Assembly (NCBI RefSeq): GCF_002093115.1
Contig: NZ_NAAD01000003.1
Location: forward strand, 124,001-188,000
Length of the DNA: 64,000 nt
Reading direction: 5' to 3'
DNA from: Geothermobacter hydrogeniphilus
GTDB taxonomy: Bacteria; Desulfobacterota; Desulfuromonadia; Desulfuromonadales; Geothermobacteraceae
Numbering within the stretch: the first letter of the stretch is position 1; every line of letters starts with the position of its first letter. The translations under genes were made by a program, and so were the position numbers. Positions 1-11,103 of the stretch are shown piece after piece. The notes below the pieces were generated by a model, which saw only the letters and a program-made list of their open reading frames with translations, was not told the origin of the DNA and did not search any database.

Positions 1-187
1 GCAGGTGGTCAATCTCGATTACGACATCTCGCGGCTTGAGTCAGAGTTGCGCGCCCTGGGGCAGCAGACACAGCAGTTGCGTCTGGAAGCGGCCAGCCTG
101 AGTCGACCGGACCGGATTGAGGCGCTGGCCAGGCGTGATCTGGGATTGCGCTTTCCAACATCGCGACAGATCATTCCGGTTCGTTGA
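1..187 (+). CDS. ftsL: Cell division protein FtsL, 3' end only
   Basis: The reading frame is open across the left edge of the window, so the N-terminus and membrane segment are missing; about 61 residues remain. They form a short coiled coil (ISRLESELRALGQQTQQLRL) followed by an IEALARRDLGLRFP stretch, the usual ending of FtsL/DivIC-type proteins. Known role: bitopic membrane protein that joins FtsB and FtsQ and activates the FtsW/FtsI septal synthase. Its TGA stop overlaps the ATG of the next gene (ftsI) by one base, which fits the expected order of a division and cell wall cluster. The assignment rests on position plus the coiled-coil tail. Confidence 0.85.
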   Translation, partial: QVVNLDYDISRLESELRALGQQTQQLRLEAASLSRPDRIEALARRDLGLRFPTSRQIIPVR

Positions 188-2166
188 TGACCAGGTCGGG
201 GCAGGGACACCACTGGCGGATCAGGGCCTTCGGGTTGCTGTTCGTGGTGGCTTTCGGATTGGTCGCTGTCAGGGCTTACCTGCTTCAGGTGCGCGGGCAG
301 GAGGAGTGGCTGCGACGGGCCGAACGGCAGCATCAGCGGGTGATTCCGCTTACCCCGCAACGTGGCACCATTTACGATCGCAACGGCGAGGAGCTGGCTT
401 TGAGCATCGAGGTTGATTCCATCTACGTCAACCCAGCCCAGGTCAAGAAGACCGCATCCGTGGTGCGCGAACTGGCACCGATGGTCGGCCTGAAGAAGCG
501 GACTTTGAAGGCCAAGCTTTCCTCACGTCGTGGCTTTGTCTGGCTCAAGCGACAGGTTTCTCCGGCTGAGAGCATGCGGGTGAAATCCCTCGGGGTGCCC
601 GGGGTGCATTTCATCAAGGAACACAAGCGCTATTATCCCAACGGTTCGCTCGGTGCCCAGGTGCTCGGTTTTACCGGCCTCGATCCGCACGGGCTCGAAG
701 GTCTTGAGTTGCGTTACGACAGCGTGGTGCTCGGCGAGGGTGGCTTTCTGGTCACCGAACGGGACAATCTCGGTCGTGGTATCGGTGCCGGTGAGGGATT
801 GGTCAGCGGCGCCCGGAGGGGCGGCAGCCTGCATCTGACGCTGGATAAAAATATCCAGTATATCGTTGAAAAGGAGCTTGCGGCGGGGGTCAGGGCAGTG
901 CGTGCCAAGTCCGGCTCAGCCGTGGTTCTGGACCCGCGGACGGGCGAGGTGCTGGCCATGGCCAGCCAGCCCGATTTCAATCCCAACGCGTTCAGCAAGT
1001 ACGGTCCGGGCAATTATCGCAACCGGGCGATTGCCGACGCTTATGAGCCCGGTTCGACTCTCAAGACATTCCTGCTGGCAGCGGCACTGGATAAAAAGGT
1101 TGTTCGGCCGGATCAGGTTATTTACTGCGAAAAGGGAGTTTACCGGGTTGGCGGCAAGACCATTCATGACCACCATCCCTATGGCAGGTTGAGTGTCGCC
1201 GAGATCCTCAAGTACAGTTCCAATATCGGCGCCGCCAAGATCGGCCAGGCGATGGACCGGGAACGTTTCTACCAGGCGCTGCGCGATTTCGGTTTCGGTT
1301 CGGTGACCGGTATCGAATTGCCGGGAGAATCCCCCGGGCTGTTGCGGCCGCCGGAGGAATGGTTTGATGTCGACCTGGCGGCGATCTCTTTCGGGCAGGG
1401 GCTGATGGTGACGCCGCTGCAACTGGCGACCGCCCTGGCGAGCATCGCCAATGGCGGCACCCTGATGCGTCCCTATCTGGTGGAGCGGGTGGTCGACGGT
1501 TATGGGCAGGTGGTCGAGTCGCATGGACCCGAGGTGGTGAGGCGGGTCATTTCCGAAGAGACCGCGGCGATTGTAACCAGGATGCTGGAAGGGGCGGTTG
1601 AAAAGGGTGGTACCGGAACCCTGGCGGCGGTGCCCGGATTCAAGGTCGCCGGCAAGACCGGTACCGCGCAGAAGGTCGACCCGGTGACCGGTGGTTATTC
1701 CCGGGATCGCTACCTGGCCAGTTTTGCCGGTTTTGTTCCGGCTGAAGACCCCCGCCTGGTGATCCTGGTGATGATCGATGAACCACAGGGAAAATCGTAT
1801 GGTGGTCTGGTGTCTGCGCCGGTGTTTTCCCGCATCGCCAGCCAGGCACTGGCGCAGATGAAGGTGGCTCCCCGGAGGCCGATCAATGGACCGCGACTCG
1901 CACCGTTGCCGGTCCTGGTGAAGGATACCGCGCCGGTGATGCCGGTGGCGAGGGTTGCCAATGGCGCTGACGGTGCGCCGCTGATGCCGAGTTTCATCGG
2001 TATGAGCATGCGGCAGGTCCTGCAGACCATGGAACGGACCGGACTGAATGTTCGTCTGCGCGGCAGCGGCCGGGTGGTTGAACAATCCCCCCGCCCGGGG
2101 CAGAAGGTCAGTTACGGCAGCGAAACCTGGGTCCGGCTGACCCAATCCTTCAGCCGCCGGCTTTGA
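187..2166 (+). CDS. ftsI: Septal peptidoglycan transpeptidase FtsI/SpoVD-type (PBP) with PASTA domain
   Basis: Class B penicillin-binding protein that cross-links septal peptidoglycan, working with FtsW. About 659 residues: one membrane helix near 15-35, a dimerisation domain, then the transpeptidase with all three active-site motifs: STLK (nucleophile Ser near 290), SSN near 345 and KTGTAQ near 490. A C-terminal PASTA repeat lies at about 600-655, as in SpoVD-like PBPs of deltaproteobacteria and Gram-positives rather than E. coli FtsI. The ATG at 187 overlaps the ftsL stop; a TTG at 184 is a possible alternative start. Part of the continuous dcw cluster. Confidence 0.96.
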   Translation: MTRSGQGHHWRIRAFGLLFVVAFGLVAVRAYLLQVRGQEEWLRRAERQHQRVIPLTPQRGTIYDRNGEELALSIEVDSIYVNPAQVKKTASVVRELAPMVGLKKRTLKAKLSSRRGFVWLKRQVSPAESMRVKSLGVPGVHFIKEHKRYYPNGSLGAQVLGFTGLDPHGLEGLELRYDSVVLGEGGFLVTERDNLGRGIGAGEGLVSGARRGGSLHLTLDKNIQYIVEKELAAGVRAVRAKSGSAVVLDPRTGEVLAMASQPDFNPNAFSKYGPGNYRNRAIADAYEPGSTLKTFLLAAALDKKVVRPDQVIYCEKGVYRVGGKTIHDHHPYGRLSVAEILKYSSNIGAAKIGQAMDRERFYQALRDFGFGSVTGIELPGESPGLLRPPEEWFDVDLAAISFGQGLMVTPLQLATALASIANGGTLMRPYLVERVVDGYGQVVESHGPEVVRRVISEETAAIVTRMLEGAVEKGGTGTLAAVPGFKVAGKTGTAQKVDPVTGGYSRDRYLASFAGFVPAEDPRLVILVMIDEPQGKSYGGLVSAPVFSRIASQALAQMKVAPRRPINGPRLAPLPVLVKDTAPVMPVARVANGADGAPLMPSFIGMSMRQVLQTMERTGLNVRLRGSGRVVEQSPRPGQKVSYGSETWVRLTQSFSRRL

Positions 2167-2202
2167 CTTTATCCCCGTGAGGGTAGGACAATAGGGATAC
2201 CG

Positions 2203-3711
2203 ATGAGACTTGCCGATATAATACCCGATCTTCATCCCCTCCAGATGCGTGGGGTGCGCGAAGTTGAAATCGGCGCGTTGTACTATGATTCCCGCCGGGT
2301 GACTGCCGGCGGGTTGTTCTTTGCCCTGCCGGGAGCCCTGACTGACGGCCATCGTTTTGTCGCCGATGCCGTTGAATCAGGCGCCGCGGCCGTGGTCTCG
2401 GAACGGGAGCTGAATCTTCCGGAAACGGTTGCGGCGATCCGGGTCAGGGATGCGCGTCACGCCCTGGCCGCGGCCGCCCGTACCTTTTACCATGATCCGA
2501 CGGCGGCCATGACGGTGGTCGGGATCACCGGCACCAACGGCAAAACGACCATCAGCTACCTGGTGGAGGCACTGCTGACCGCCGCCGGTCGACGACCGGC
2601 GGTTACCGGCACCGTCGCCTACCGTTTTGCCGACCGCTGCTATCCGGCCCCCAACACCACTCCGGAGTCTCTCGACCTGCAGCGTCTCGCTGACCAGTTC
2701 CGGCAGGCCGGCAGTGACAGTCTGGTGATGGAGGTCAGCTCGCACGCCCTCGACCAGCAGCGGGTGGCCGGGGTTTCCTTCGACGTCGCGGTCTTTACCA
2801 ACCTGACTCCAGAGCATCTCGACTATCACCGTGACATGGAAGATTATTTCGCCGCCAAAAGCCGACTCTTCCGGTCCCCGGACGGGGGAAGGGCCCCACT
2901 GGCGGTGATCAACGTCGATGACCCCTATGGCGCGCGCCTGGCCGGAGAGCTTCCTGCGGCGATCACCTGCGGTCGGGACGTGGACGCCAGGGTCCGGTTG
3001 CTTTCATCACGGGTGGGTCTGGAGGGAATCCAGGCGCGGGTGATGACGCCGCACGGCGAGTTGCAGCTGCGCTCCCCGTTGCTCGGTCATTTCAACCTTT
3101 CCAACTTGCTGTGCGCCGCGGCTGTCGGTGTGGCTCTTGATCTGACGAAAGTACAGATCGAGGACGGGCTGGCGAATGTCAGCCGGGTCCCCGGTCGTCT
3201 TGAGCCGGTTGCCAATGACCTCGGGGCCCACCTCCTGGTTGACTATGCCCACACCGGCGATGCTCTGGAAAAGGCCCTTGAAACGCTTAAAAGCCTGCAG
3301 CCGGAGCGTCTCATCTGTCTGTTCGGCTGTGGTGGCGACCGTGATCGCGGCAAGCGGCCGGTGATGGGAGAGGTGGCCGGTCGCCTGGCCGATCTGGCGA
3401 TTGTCTCATCCGATAATCCCCGTACTGAGGATCCGCAGGCGATTATCGCCGATATTCTGCCCGGGTTGGAACGGGTCGACCGGCAGGAGCTCGACCCGGA
3501 CCAGGCTGCGGCCGGGGCACGTGGTTACCTGGTCATCCCCGACCGCGGGAAAGCCATTGATGTTGCCGTAAAACTGCTGAAGACCGGTGATATGCTGCTG
3601 GTCGCCGGCAAGGGGCATGAAGATTACCAGATTGTCGGTTGGCAGAAGATTCATTTCGATGACCGTGAGCAACTGCTGGCGGCGCTGGCGCGCCGGAAAG
3701 AACAGCCATGA
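2203..3711 (+). CDS. murE: UDP-MurNAc-L-Ala-D-Glu:meso-diaminopimelate ligase
   Basis: Cytoplasmic Mur ligase that adds the third stem-peptide residue using ATP. 502 residues with the three Mur domains. The ATP loop GTNGKTT starts near residue 110. The DNPR motif at about 404-407 is the known meso-DAP selectivity motif, so the wall should contain meso-DAP as in other Gram-negatives. The ATG follows an AGGGAT ribosome-binding sequence. The stop overlaps the murF start in an ATGA junction, implying translational coupling. Confidence 0.97.
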   Translation: MRLADIIPDLHPLQMRGVREVEIGALYYDSRRVTAGGLFFALPGALTDGHRFVADAVESGAAAVVSERELNLPETVAAIRVRDARHALAAAARTFYHDPTAAMTVVGITGTNGKTTISYLVEALLTAAGRRPAVTGTVAYRFADRCYPAPNTTPESLDLQRLADQFRQAGSDSLVMEVSSHALDQQRVAGVSFDVAVFTNLTPEHLDYHRDMEDYFAAKSRLFRSPDGGRAPLAVINVDDPYGARLAGELPAAITCGRDVDARVRLLSSRVGLEGIQARVMTPHGELQLRSPLLGHFNLSNLLCAAAVGVALDLTKVQIEDGLANVSRVPGRLEPVANDLGAHLLVDYAHTGDALEKALETLKSLQPERLICLFGCGGDRDRGKRPVMGEVAGRLADLAIVSSDNPRTEDPQAIIADILPGLERVDRQELDPDQAAAGARGYLVIPDRGKAIDVAVKLLKTGDMLLVAGKGHEDYQIVGWQKIHFDDREQLLAALARRKEQP

Positions 3712-5096
3712 AACTGTCTCTGCAACAGATTGCGGATATGACCGGTGGTCGTCTCACCCCGGCAAATGCTCGAGGAGAGATCTGCGGTGTGTCCACCGAC
3801 AGCCGCACCATCCATCCGGGGGAACTTTTCATTCCCCTGCGCGGACCGAACTACGACGGTCATGATTTCCTGGTACGCGCCCTGCGCAACGGGGCTGAGG
3901 CCTGTCTCAGCGAGGAGGTCATCGGTGGTCTGAAGGTGCCGGTCATCCAGGTGGCCGATACCCTGCGGGCACTGGGCGATCTGGCCGCCGGGGTCCGGCG
4001 CGGCTACCGGGGACCGCTGGTGGCGATCACCGGATCCACCGGCAAGACGACCACCAAGGAGATGCTGGCCGCGATTCTCTCCCGTACCGCCGAAGGGTTG
4101 AAGTCGGCCGGTAATTTCAACAACCTGGTCGGTCTGCCGCAGACCCTGCTGCAGCTCCGTCCGGATCACGCCTGGGCGGTGGTCGAGATGGGTATGAGCG
4201 CCCGCGGCGAGATTGCCCGCCTGGCGGAGATCGCCGCGCCGAACATCGGCCTGATCACCAACGTCGGTCCGGCGCATCTCGAAACCCTGCACGGACTTGA
4301 CGGCGTGGCCCGTGCCAAGGGCGAACTGTTTGCCGCCCTGCAGGCCGGAACAACTGCGGTTATTAATGCCGATGACCCCCATGTAGCGGCGATTCCGGTT
4401 GCCAACGGCGTCAGGCGGCTGTTGTTCGGCCTTTCCGGGCAGGCTGAGGTACGGGCCGAAGAGATCGTTGCCCGTGGCCGCCAGGTTCGTTTCAATCTAC
4501 ATCTGCGGGGAGAGATCCTGCCGGTGGTGCTGCCGGTGGCCGGCAGCTGCAATGTGCTCAACGCGCTGGCGGCTGCCGCGACCGCCGTGGCGCTCGATGT
4601 TCCTGCGGCGGAAATTGTTGCCGGTCTGCAGAGTTACCGGCCGCTCGACGGTCGGATGGAAGCCGTGACCCTCGACAACGGCGTGGTGCTGCTGAAGGAT
4701 TATTACAATGCCAACCCCCTGAGCATGGGAGCCGCGCTGGAGGCGCTCGACCAGCTCAACGGCGGCGGCCGGCGGATGGCGGTACTCGGTGACATGCTGG
4801 AGTTGGGGGATGAGAGTGAGCGTCTGCACCAGGAGGTCGGCGCTTTCGCCGCCAAGTATTGCGATCTGCTGCTGCTGCTCGGCGACATGGCCGAGGCAAT
4901 GGCCCGCGGCGCCCGCGACGCCGGTCTCAGTGCCCGTCGGGTGCGGATTGCCGCCAGCCACGAAGAAGCGGTCAGTTGTCTCGGCCGGGCTCTGCGCAGT
5001 GGTGACCGGGTGCTGATCAAGGGATCGCGCGGTATGCGGATGGAACGGATTGCCGAAGGGCTCAGCGCGGCCAAACCGCGTTCGGCCGGAAACTAG
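3708..5096 (+). CDS. murF: UDP-MurNAc-tripeptide:D-Ala-D-Ala ligase
   Basis: Adds the D-Ala-D-Ala dipeptide to the UDP-MurNAc tripeptide, the last cytoplasmic step of stem-peptide assembly. 462 residues; ATP loop [11 protein letters not shown] starting near residue 109, followed by the NFNNLVGLP stretch typical of MurF. The start codon overlaps the murE stop (ATGA) and mraY begins 8 bases downstream. Normal family length and nothing unusual. Confidence 0.97.
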   Translation: MKLSLQQIADMTGGRLTPANARGEICGVSTDSRTIHPGELFIPLRGPNYDGHDFLVRALRNGAEACLSEEVIGGLKVPVIQVADTLRALGDLAAGVRRGYRGPLVAITGSTGKTTTKEMLAAILSRTAEGLKSAGNFNNLVGLPQTLLQLRPDHAWAVVEMGMSARGEIARLAEIAAPNIGLITNVGPAHLETLHGLDGVARAKGELFAALQAGTTAVINADDPHVAAIPVANGVRRLLFGLSGQAEVRAEEIVARGRQVRFNLHLRGEILPVVLPVAGSCNVLNALAAAATAVALDVPAAEIVAGLQSYRPLDGRMEAVTLDNGVVLLKDYYNANPLSMGAALEALDQLNGGGRRMAVLGDMLELGDESERLHQEVGAFAAKYCDLLLLLGDMAEAMARGARDAGLSARRVRIAASHEEAVSCLGRALRSGDRVLIKGSRGMRMERIAEGLSAAKPRSAGN

Positions 5097-5104
5097 GGGG
5101 ACGG

Positions 5105-6181
5105 ATGCTGTATCACCTGCTCTACCCGTTGCACACGGAATTCTCGGCGTTCTACGTCTTCCGTTTCATCACCTTCCGCACCATTTACGCGGCGATTACC
5201 GCGCTGGTTCTGTCGTTCATTATCGGTCCCTGGCTGATCCGCAAGCTTTCTGAACTGCAGATCGGTCAGCAGATCCGCAAGCTGGGACCCGAATCGCATT
5301 TTAAAAAAGAGGGGACGCCGACCATGGGCGGCACCCTGATCCTGTTCGCCATCGTCCTGCCGACCCTGCTGTGGGCCGACCTGACCAATTACTATGTCTG
5401 GGTCACTCTGCTGGTGACGATCGGTTACGGGGCGATCGGGTTCGTCGATGACTATCGCAAGATCAAGCTGAAGAACAGTGACGGGCTGCGGCCGCGCCAG
5501 AAGATGTTCTGGCAATTGGCGGTGGCGGCCGCCGCCGGAGGCAGTCTCTACCTGCTGCCCTCCTTCGAGACCACCCTGGCGGTCCCTTTTTTCAAAGGGG
5601 TGAAACCGGATTTGGGAGCCTTCTATATCCTTTTCGCCATGGTGGTCATTGTCGGCGCGAGCAACGCGGTCAACCTGACCGACGGCCTGGACGGTCTGGC
5701 GATCGGACCGATGATCATCGCCTCGGCCACCTACCTGGTCTTTGCCTACGTGGCCGGTCATGCCAAGGTCGCCGCTTACCTGCAGATCAGTTCGATATCG
5801 GGTGCCGGTGAGTTGGCGGTGCTGTGCGGCTCGATGATCGGTGCCGGACTCGGTTTCCTCTGGTTCAACAGCTACCCGGCGCAGGTGTTCATGGGGGATG
5901 TCGGCAGCCTCTCCCTCGGCGGCGCCCTCGGGACCATCGCGGTGATCACCAAGCAGGAGATCGTCCTGATCATCGTCGGCGGTATTTTTGTCATGGAGGC
6001 GCTGTCGGTCATTGTCCAGGTGACTTCGTTTCGTCTCTACGGCAGACGGATTTTTCGCATGGCGCCGATTCATCATCATTTCGAGCTAAAAGGCTGGCCG
6101 GAACCGAAAATCATTGTCCGTTTCTGGATCATCAGCATCATCCTGGCGCTGGTGGCCCTGTCGACGCTGAAGTTGAGGTGA
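5105..6181 (+). CDS. mraY: Phospho-MurNAc-pentapeptide translocase
   Basis: Integral membrane enzyme that transfers phospho-MurNAc-pentapeptide to undecaprenyl phosphate, making lipid I. 358 residues with about ten membrane helices. Diagnostic motifs are present: the Mg-binding [15 protein letters not shown], and the HHHFELKGW loop near the C-terminus. A GGGGG run sits just upstream of the ATG. It lies between murF and murD as in most dcw clusters. Confidence 0.97.
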   Translation: MLYHLLYPLHTEFSAFYVFRFITFRTIYAAITALVLSFIIGPWLIRKLSELQIGQQIRKLGPESHFKKEGTPTMGGTLILFAIVLPTLLWADLTNYYVWVTLLVTIGYGAIGFVDDYRKIKLKNSDGLRPRQKMFWQLAVAAAAGGSLYLLPSFETTLAVPFFKGVKPDLGAFYILFAMVVIVGASNAVNLTDGLDGLAIGPMIIASATYLVFAYVAGHAKVAAYLQISSISGAGELAVLCGSMIGAGLGFLWFNSYPAQVFMGDVGSLSLGGALGTIAVITKQEIVLIIVGGIFVMEALSVIVQVTSFRLYGRRIFRMAPIHHHFELKGWPEPKIIVRFWIISIILALVALSTLKLR

Positions 6182-6182
6182 T

Positions 6183-7544
6183 ATGAAACACGGCTATGAA
6201 AACAGGCAGATTGTCGTCGTCGGGGCGGGCCGCAGCGGCCGGGCCCTGAGTCGCTATTTCTGCAGCCGGGGCGCGCAAGTCGTGCTTTCGGATCGTCGTC
6301 GCCGTGAGCAGATCGACACCCTTGACGAATCCGGTCTCGACGGAGTGCGGTTCGACCTCGGCGGTCACGATTCCGAGCTGCTGAAGGCCGCCGACCTGGT
6401 GGTGATCAGTCCCGGCGTGCCGAGCGATCTGCCGGTTCTGCAGCAGGCGCGCGCCGCCGGTGTGCCGGTGGTCGGGGAGGTGGAAATCGCCTGGCGCGAT
6501 CTGGACGCGCCGCTGGTCGGCATCACCGGCACCAACGGCAAGTCGACCACGACCGCTTTGTGCGGTGAGATGTTCCGACGGGCCGGCTGCAGGACTTTTG
6601 TCGGCGGCAATCTCGGCACGCCGTTGATCGAAGCGGTGGCTGGCGATGACTGGCAGTACCTGGTGGTCGAGCTGTCCTCTTTTCAGCTGGAAACGATCGC
6701 TGACTTCAGGCCCCGCTACGGGATGCTGCTCAATCTCAGCGCCGACCACCTTGACCGCTACGCCGACATGGATGCCTATCTGCGGGCCAAGCTGCGGCTG
6801 TTTGAAAACCAGCGGTCCGAGGATGTCGCCATTCTGAATGCTGATGATCCCCTGGTCCGGGAAATCGCCGCCGACCTGCCGGGACGCCGGGTGTTGTTTT
6901 CCTCGGAGAGACGTCTGTCGGAAGGGATCTGCCGGGAAGGGAAGGAGATCGTCTGGCGGTGGCAGGGGGGCGAACAGCGCTTCGCCATCAACCAGCTCAG
7001 GCTGCGCGGGGACCACAATCTGGAAAATGTCATGGCGGCCCTGCTGCCGCCGCTGCTGGAAGGATGTGATCCGCAGCTGATCTGGCAGGCGGCCTGTGAG
7101 TTCAGCGGTCTGCCTCATCGCATGCAACAGGTGCGGATGCTGGGCGGCGTTGACTGGATCAACGATTCAAAAGGGACCAATGTCGGCAGCGTGCTGAAGA
7201 GCCTCGCCGGTCTGGATGCGCCGGTGACGCTGATTGCCGGCGGTCGGGACAAGGGCGGCGATTTTCGGCAGCTGGCGTCCCTGGTTCGCGAGAAGGTGGG
7301 GCACCTGCTGCTGATCGGCGAGGCCGCCGCGAGAATCGCGGAGGAACTTGAAGGTTGCAGTGAGATCGAACTCTGCCCCGGTCTCGATGTGGCTGTCGAT
7401 CGTGCCCGGGCGGTGACTGCCGAGGGCGGCACGGTGCTGCTTTCCCCGGGCTGCTCCAGTTTTGACATGTTTGCCGACTTTGAGCAGCGCGGCGACTGTT
7501 TCATCCGCCTGGTGAACGCGTTGACCGAAAACGAGGAACCCTAG
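6183..7544 (+). CDS. murD: UDP-MurNAc-L-alanine:D-glutamate ligase
   Basis: Cytoplasmic ATP-dependent ligase adding D-Glu, the second stem-peptide residue. 453 residues: an N-terminal Rossmann-like UDP-binding domain (VVGAGRSGRALS), the ATP loop GTNGKSTT from about residue 116, and a C-terminal ligase domain with NDSKGTN and AGGRDKG motifs. The gene starts one base after the mraY stop and ends one base before ftsW. Confidence 0.97.
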   Translation: MKHGYENRQIVVVGAGRSGRALSRYFCSRGAQVVLSDRRRREQIDTLDESGLDGVRFDLGGHDSELLKAADLVVISPGVPSDLPVLQQARAAGVPVVGEVEIAWRDLDAPLVGITGTNGKSTTTALCGEMFRRAGCRTFVGGNLGTPLIEAVAGDDWQYLVVELSSFQLETIADFRPRYGMLLNLSADHLDRYADMDAYLRAKLRLFENQRSEDVAILNADDPLVREIAADLPGRRVLFSSERRLSEGICREGKEIVWRWQGGEQRFAINQLRLRGDHNLENVMAALLPPLLEGCDPQLIWQAACEFSGLPHRMQQVRMLGGVDWINDSKGTNVGSVLKSLAGLDAPVTLIAGGRDKGGDFRQLASLVREKVGHLLLIGEAAARIAEELEGCSEIELCPGLDVAVDRARAVTAEGGTVLLSPGCSSFDMFADFEQRGDCFIRLVNALTENEEP

Positions 7545-7545
7545 G

Positions 7546-8652
7546 ATGGAAATCCGTACCGGACATGATCGTACGATCCTGATGCTGGCGGTGGCCCTCA
7601 CCTGCTTCGGCGTGGTGATGGTCTACTCCTCCTCATCGATCATGGCGGCGAAGAAATACGCCGACGGATTCTTCTTTCTCAAGCGCCAGGGGCTCTTTGC
7701 CCTGATCGGATTGACGCTGCTGGCGGGGCTGATGCAGTTCGACTATCATCGCCTGCGGCGGCTGGCTGTCCCTTTGTTTCTTTTCTGCGGGCTGCTGTTG
7801 CTGCTGGTGTTCGTTCCCGGGCTCGGCAATCGCGCCGGCGGCGCCAGTCGCTGGATCAGGCTGCCCGGATTTTCACTCCAGCCGTCGGAGCTGGCGAAAC
7901 TCGCCCTGGTGATTTTCATGGCCCATTCACTGGCCAGGAAGGGAGAGAAGATCAGGACTCTGAAGGTCGGTTTCATGCCCTACATGGTGGTGCTGGCGAT
8001 TCTGCTCGGCATCGTGCTGGCACAGCGGGACCTCGGTGCCGCGGTCACCATGGCCGCCGTGGCCCTGAGTATGCTGGCGGTCGCCGGAACTCGCTGGCGG
8101 CACCTTGTGTCGGCGGTGTTGGTGGCCGCTCCCTTCGCCTATTACCTGGTGATGGGGGTCGATTACCGGCGTCGGCGGATCCTGGCGTTTCTCAATCCCT
8201 GGGATGACCCGACCGACACCGGCTTCCAGATTATCCAGAGCTGGATCGCCTTCGGTACCGGCGGCTGGTTCGGCAGCGGTCTGGGTGAGGGCAAGCAGAA
8301 GCTGTTTTTCCTTCCCGAAGCGCATACCGATTTCATCTTCTCGGTGGTCGGCGAGGAACTCGGCTATGCCGGAGTGCTGGTGACGACCCTGATCTTCCTG
8401 GTGCTGGTCCTGCGCGGGATCAGGACCGCGCTTCATGCTCCCGACGATTTCGGCCGCAACCTGGCCTTCGGTCTGACAGTGCTGATCGGCCTGGAAGCTT
8501 TCACCAATATCGCGGTGGTCCTCGGCATGCTGCCGACCAAGGGACTGGCCCTGCCGTTTCTTTCCTACGGCGGGACCAGCCTGGTCTGTACCCTGATGGC
8601 GGTGGGGATTCTGCTCAATATCTCCAGCCAGATCCCGGGGGAGGTGCGATGA
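7546..8652 (+). CDS. ftsW: Septal peptidoglycan glycosyltransferase FtsW (SEDS family)
   Basis: SEDS-family polymerase of septal glycan strands, partner of the FtsI transpeptidase. 368 residues and about ten membrane helices, with the SEDS signatures VYSSSS, the LGNRAGGASRWI stretch after helix 4, LQPSELAKL, and the PFLSYGGTSL loop near the end. RodA is the paralogue, but the position between murD and murG supports FtsW. The stop overlaps the murG ATG. Confidence 0.96.
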   Translation: MEIRTGHDRTILMLAVALTCFGVVMVYSSSSIMAAKKYADGFFFLKRQGLFALIGLTLLAGLMQFDYHRLRRLAVPLFLFCGLLLLLVFVPGLGNRAGGASRWIRLPGFSLQPSELAKLALVIFMAHSLARKGEKIRTLKVGFMPYMVVLAILLGIVLAQRDLGAAVTMAAVALSMLAVAGTRWRHLVSAVLVAAPFAYYLVMGVDYRRRRILAFLNPWDDPTDTGFQIIQSWIAFGTGGWFGSGLGEGKQKLFFLPEAHTDFIFSVVGEELGYAGVLVTTLIFLVLVLRGIRTALHAPDDFGRNLAFGLTVLIGLEAFTNIAVVLGMLPTKGLALPFLSYGGTSLVCTLMAVGILLNISSQIPGEVR

Positions 8653-9722
8653 AAATGCTGCTGGCCGGTGGTGGAACCGGCGGACATCTTTTCCCCGCGG
8701 TGGCGATCGCCCAGCAGCTGCTGAGGACTGATCCCGATGCGGAGACCCTGTTTGTCGGGACCGAAAGAGGCATCGAGGCACGGGTGCTGCCGCAGTTGGG
8801 CCTGGCGCTGAAAACCATCGATATCGCCGGTTTCGTCGGCAGGAGCCTGGCGGCGAAACTGGCACTGGCGCCGAAGCTGCTGCGCAGCCTGCGGCAGTCG
8901 TTGAAGATCATCGACCAGTTCCGTCCGGACGTGGTGGTCGGTGTCGGCGGCTATGCCAGCGGACCGGTACTGCTGGCGGCGAAACGGCGCGGCTGTCCGA
9001 TTCTGATCCATGAGCAGAATGCCGCGCCGGGGTTGACCAACCGGCTGCTGGGGCGACTGGCCGGGCGCATCTGCCTGACCTTTGACGAAAGCGCCGCCTT
9101 CTTCCGTGGCAACACGGTGCTGACCGGAAACCCGGTACGCAGCACGATGGCCGATTGTCCGCCGCTGCCGGAATCTCCGCCGACCCTGCTTGTTTTCGGC
9201 GGAAGCCGCGGCGCGCGGGCCATCAACCAGGCGATGGTCGGGGCTCTTCCTCATCTCGAATCCTGGCGCGGACGGTTGAAGATTATCCACCAGACCGGTG
9301 ATGAGGACCTGGAAACGGTTCAGGGGGCCTATCGTGAAGCCGGCTGGAAGGATGCCGAGATCAGGGCTTTCATCGATGATATGGCGGATGTCTATGCCCG
9401 GTCGCAACTGGTGGTCTGCCGCGCCGGCGCGACCACCATTGCCGAGCTGACCGCCTGTGGCAGGCCTGCGGTGCTGATCCCCTATCCGCATGCGGCCGGG
9501 GATCACCAGAATGCCAATGCCAGGTCGCTGGCGAAAAAGGGGGCGGCGCTGCTGTTGCCGCAGACCCAGCTGGATGGAAAACGGCTGGCGACCCTGGTGG
9601 CCGACCTGCTTGATGACCGTCGGCGGCTGCTGGAGATGGCCGGCGCGGCACGGTCCCTGGGACGGCCGGAGGCCGCCGAACTGATTCTTGACCAGTGCCG
9701 GGCCATGGCCCGGAAAGGATGA
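8649..9722 (+). CDS. murG: Lipid II synthase (UDP-GlcNAc transferase)
   Basis: Peripheral inner-membrane glycosyltransferase converting lipid I to lipid II. 357 residues in the GT-B fold. The N-terminal glycine-rich loop [10 protein letters not shown], the [12 protein letters not shown] segment and the donor-site region ([10 protein letters not shown], then [13 protein letters not shown]) are intact. The ATG overlaps the ftsW stop and murC follows after 7 bases. Confidence 0.97.
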   Translation: MKMLLAGGGTGGHLFPAVAIAQQLLRTDPDAETLFVGTERGIEARVLPQLGLALKTIDIAGFVGRSLAAKLALAPKLLRSLRQSLKIIDQFRPDVVVGVGGYASGPVLLAAKRRGCPILIHEQNAAPGLTNRLLGRLAGRICLTFDESAAFFRGNTVLTGNPVRSTMADCPPLPESPPTLLVFGGSRGARAINQAMVGALPHLESWRGRLKIIHQTGDEDLETVQGAYREAGWKDAEIRAFIDDMADVYARSQLVVCRAGATTIAELTACGRPAVLIPYPHAAGDHQNANARSLAKKGAALLLPQTQLDGKRLATLVADLLDDRRRLLEMAGAARSLGRPEAAELILDQCRAMARKG

Positions 9723-9729
9723 GCTGATC

Positions 9730-11103
9730 ATGTATGGCAAGATACGCAACATCCATTTCGTCGGCATCGGCGGTATCGGCATGAGCGGCATCGCCGAGGT
9801 GCTGCTCAATCTCGGCTACCAGGTTTCCGGGTCCGATCTCAGGGAGAGTGAATCCACTCGCAGGCTGCAAAGTCTCGGTGGACAGATCTCGTTCGGTCAC
9901 GCGGCGGAAAATATCGGTGAAGCCGACGTCGTGGTGACCTCCACCGCGGTTCATGATGACAACGTCGAAGTGCTGGAAGCCCAGCGTCGCCTGATCCCGG
10001 TGATTCCCCGGGCCGAGATGCTGGCGGAACTGATGCGGATGAAATACGGCGTCGCCGTGGCCGGAACCCACGGCAAGACCACCACCACCAGCATGGTGGC
10101 GACGGTTCTGACCCGCGGCGGACTCGACCCGACCGCGGTCATCGGCGGTCGGCTGGACGCATTCGGATCCAATGCCAAGTTGGGACGGGGCAAGTTCCTG
10201 GTCGCCGAGGCGGATGAGTCGGACGGTTCGTTCATGCACCTCAGCCCGACCATCGCCGTGGTGACCAATATCGATGCCGATCATCTTGATTTTTACAGCG
10301 GTCTGGATGAAATCAAGACGATCTTCGTCGATTTTATCAACAAGGTTCCCTTTTACGGACTGGCCGTTCTCTGTCTCGATGATGCCAACATCCAGGAGAT
10401 TATCCCGCGGGTCAACAAACGCTTCGTCACCTACGGACTGGCGACCCAGGCGGATATCTACGCCACCGATGTCGAGCATAAGGCCGACGCGACCCGCTTC
10501 AAGGTTCATGATCGCAACGGACTGCTGGGCGAGCTGTCGCTGCGGATGCCGGGACGGCACAATGTCCTCAATGCCCTGGCGACCGTGGCGGTGGCCATGG
10601 AACTGGGACTGTCATTCAAAAAGATTGCCGAAGGGTTCAACGGTTTCGGCGGTGTGCAGCGGCGGTTCCAGATTCTGCCGAGCGGCGGAGACATCATGGT
10701 GGTGGATGATTACGGGCATCACCCCGCAGAAATTCGCGCCACCCTGGCCGCGGCGCGGAGCGGATGGCCGGATCGCCGGGTGATAGCGGTTTTTCAGCCG
10801 CATCGCTACAGTCGTACCCGGGCCCTGTTCGAGGATTTCACCACCGCTTTCTACGATGCCGACAAGCTGTTTGTAATGGATATTTACGCGGCGGGTGAAG
10901 AACCGTTGACGGATGTTTCGGCCGAGGCCCTGGTTGCCGGCATCAGCGGCCACGGTCACCGGGATGTCACCTGGTGCGGGGATCAGGAGGCGGTGCTGAC
11001 GCACCTGGAAGATGAACTTGAAGCGGGTGACCTGGTGATCACCCTCGGCGCCGGCAGTATCTGGCAGACGGCCAGGGAACTGGCGCGACGCCTGGCCCGA
11101 TGA
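9730..11103 (+). CDS. murC: UDP-MurNAc:L-alanine ligase
   Basis: First Mur ligase, adding L-Ala to UDP-MurNAc. 457 residues. The ATG at 9730 is chosen because the protein then begins [15 protein letters not shown], the conserved start of the family; an upstream in-frame ATG at 9688 lies inside murG. The ATP loop GTHGKTTT begins near residue 112 and the DDYGHHP motif lies near 326. The TGA overlaps the murB ATG. Confidence 0.97.
   Translation: MYGKIRNIHFVGIGGIGMSGIAEVLLNLGYQVSGSDLRESESTRRLQSLGGQISFGHAAENIGEADVVVTSTAVHDDNVEVLEAQRRLIPVIPRAEMLAELMRMKYGVAVAGTHGKTTTTSMVATVLTRGGLDPTAVIGGRLDAFGSNAKLGRGKFLVAEADESDGSFMHLSPTIAVVTNIDADHLDFYSGLDEIKTIFVDFINKVPFYGLAVLCLDDANIQEIIPRVNKRFVTYGLATQADIYATDVEHKADATRFKVHDRNGLLGELSLRMPGRHNVLNALATVAVAMELGLSFKKIAEGFNGFGGVQRRFQILPSGGDIMVVDDYGHHPAEIRATLAAARSGWPDRRVIAVFQPHRYSRTRALFEDFTTAFYDADKLFVMDIYAAGEEPLTDVSAEALVAGISGHGHRDVTWCGDQEAVLTHLEDELEAGDLVITLGAGSIWQTARELARRLAR

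Noticed and set aside
916-2352. Long open frame antisense to ftsI and the start of murE
   Set aside because: Codon shadow of high-GC genes on the + strand; no ribosome-binding site, no domain pattern, and it opposes conserved genes.
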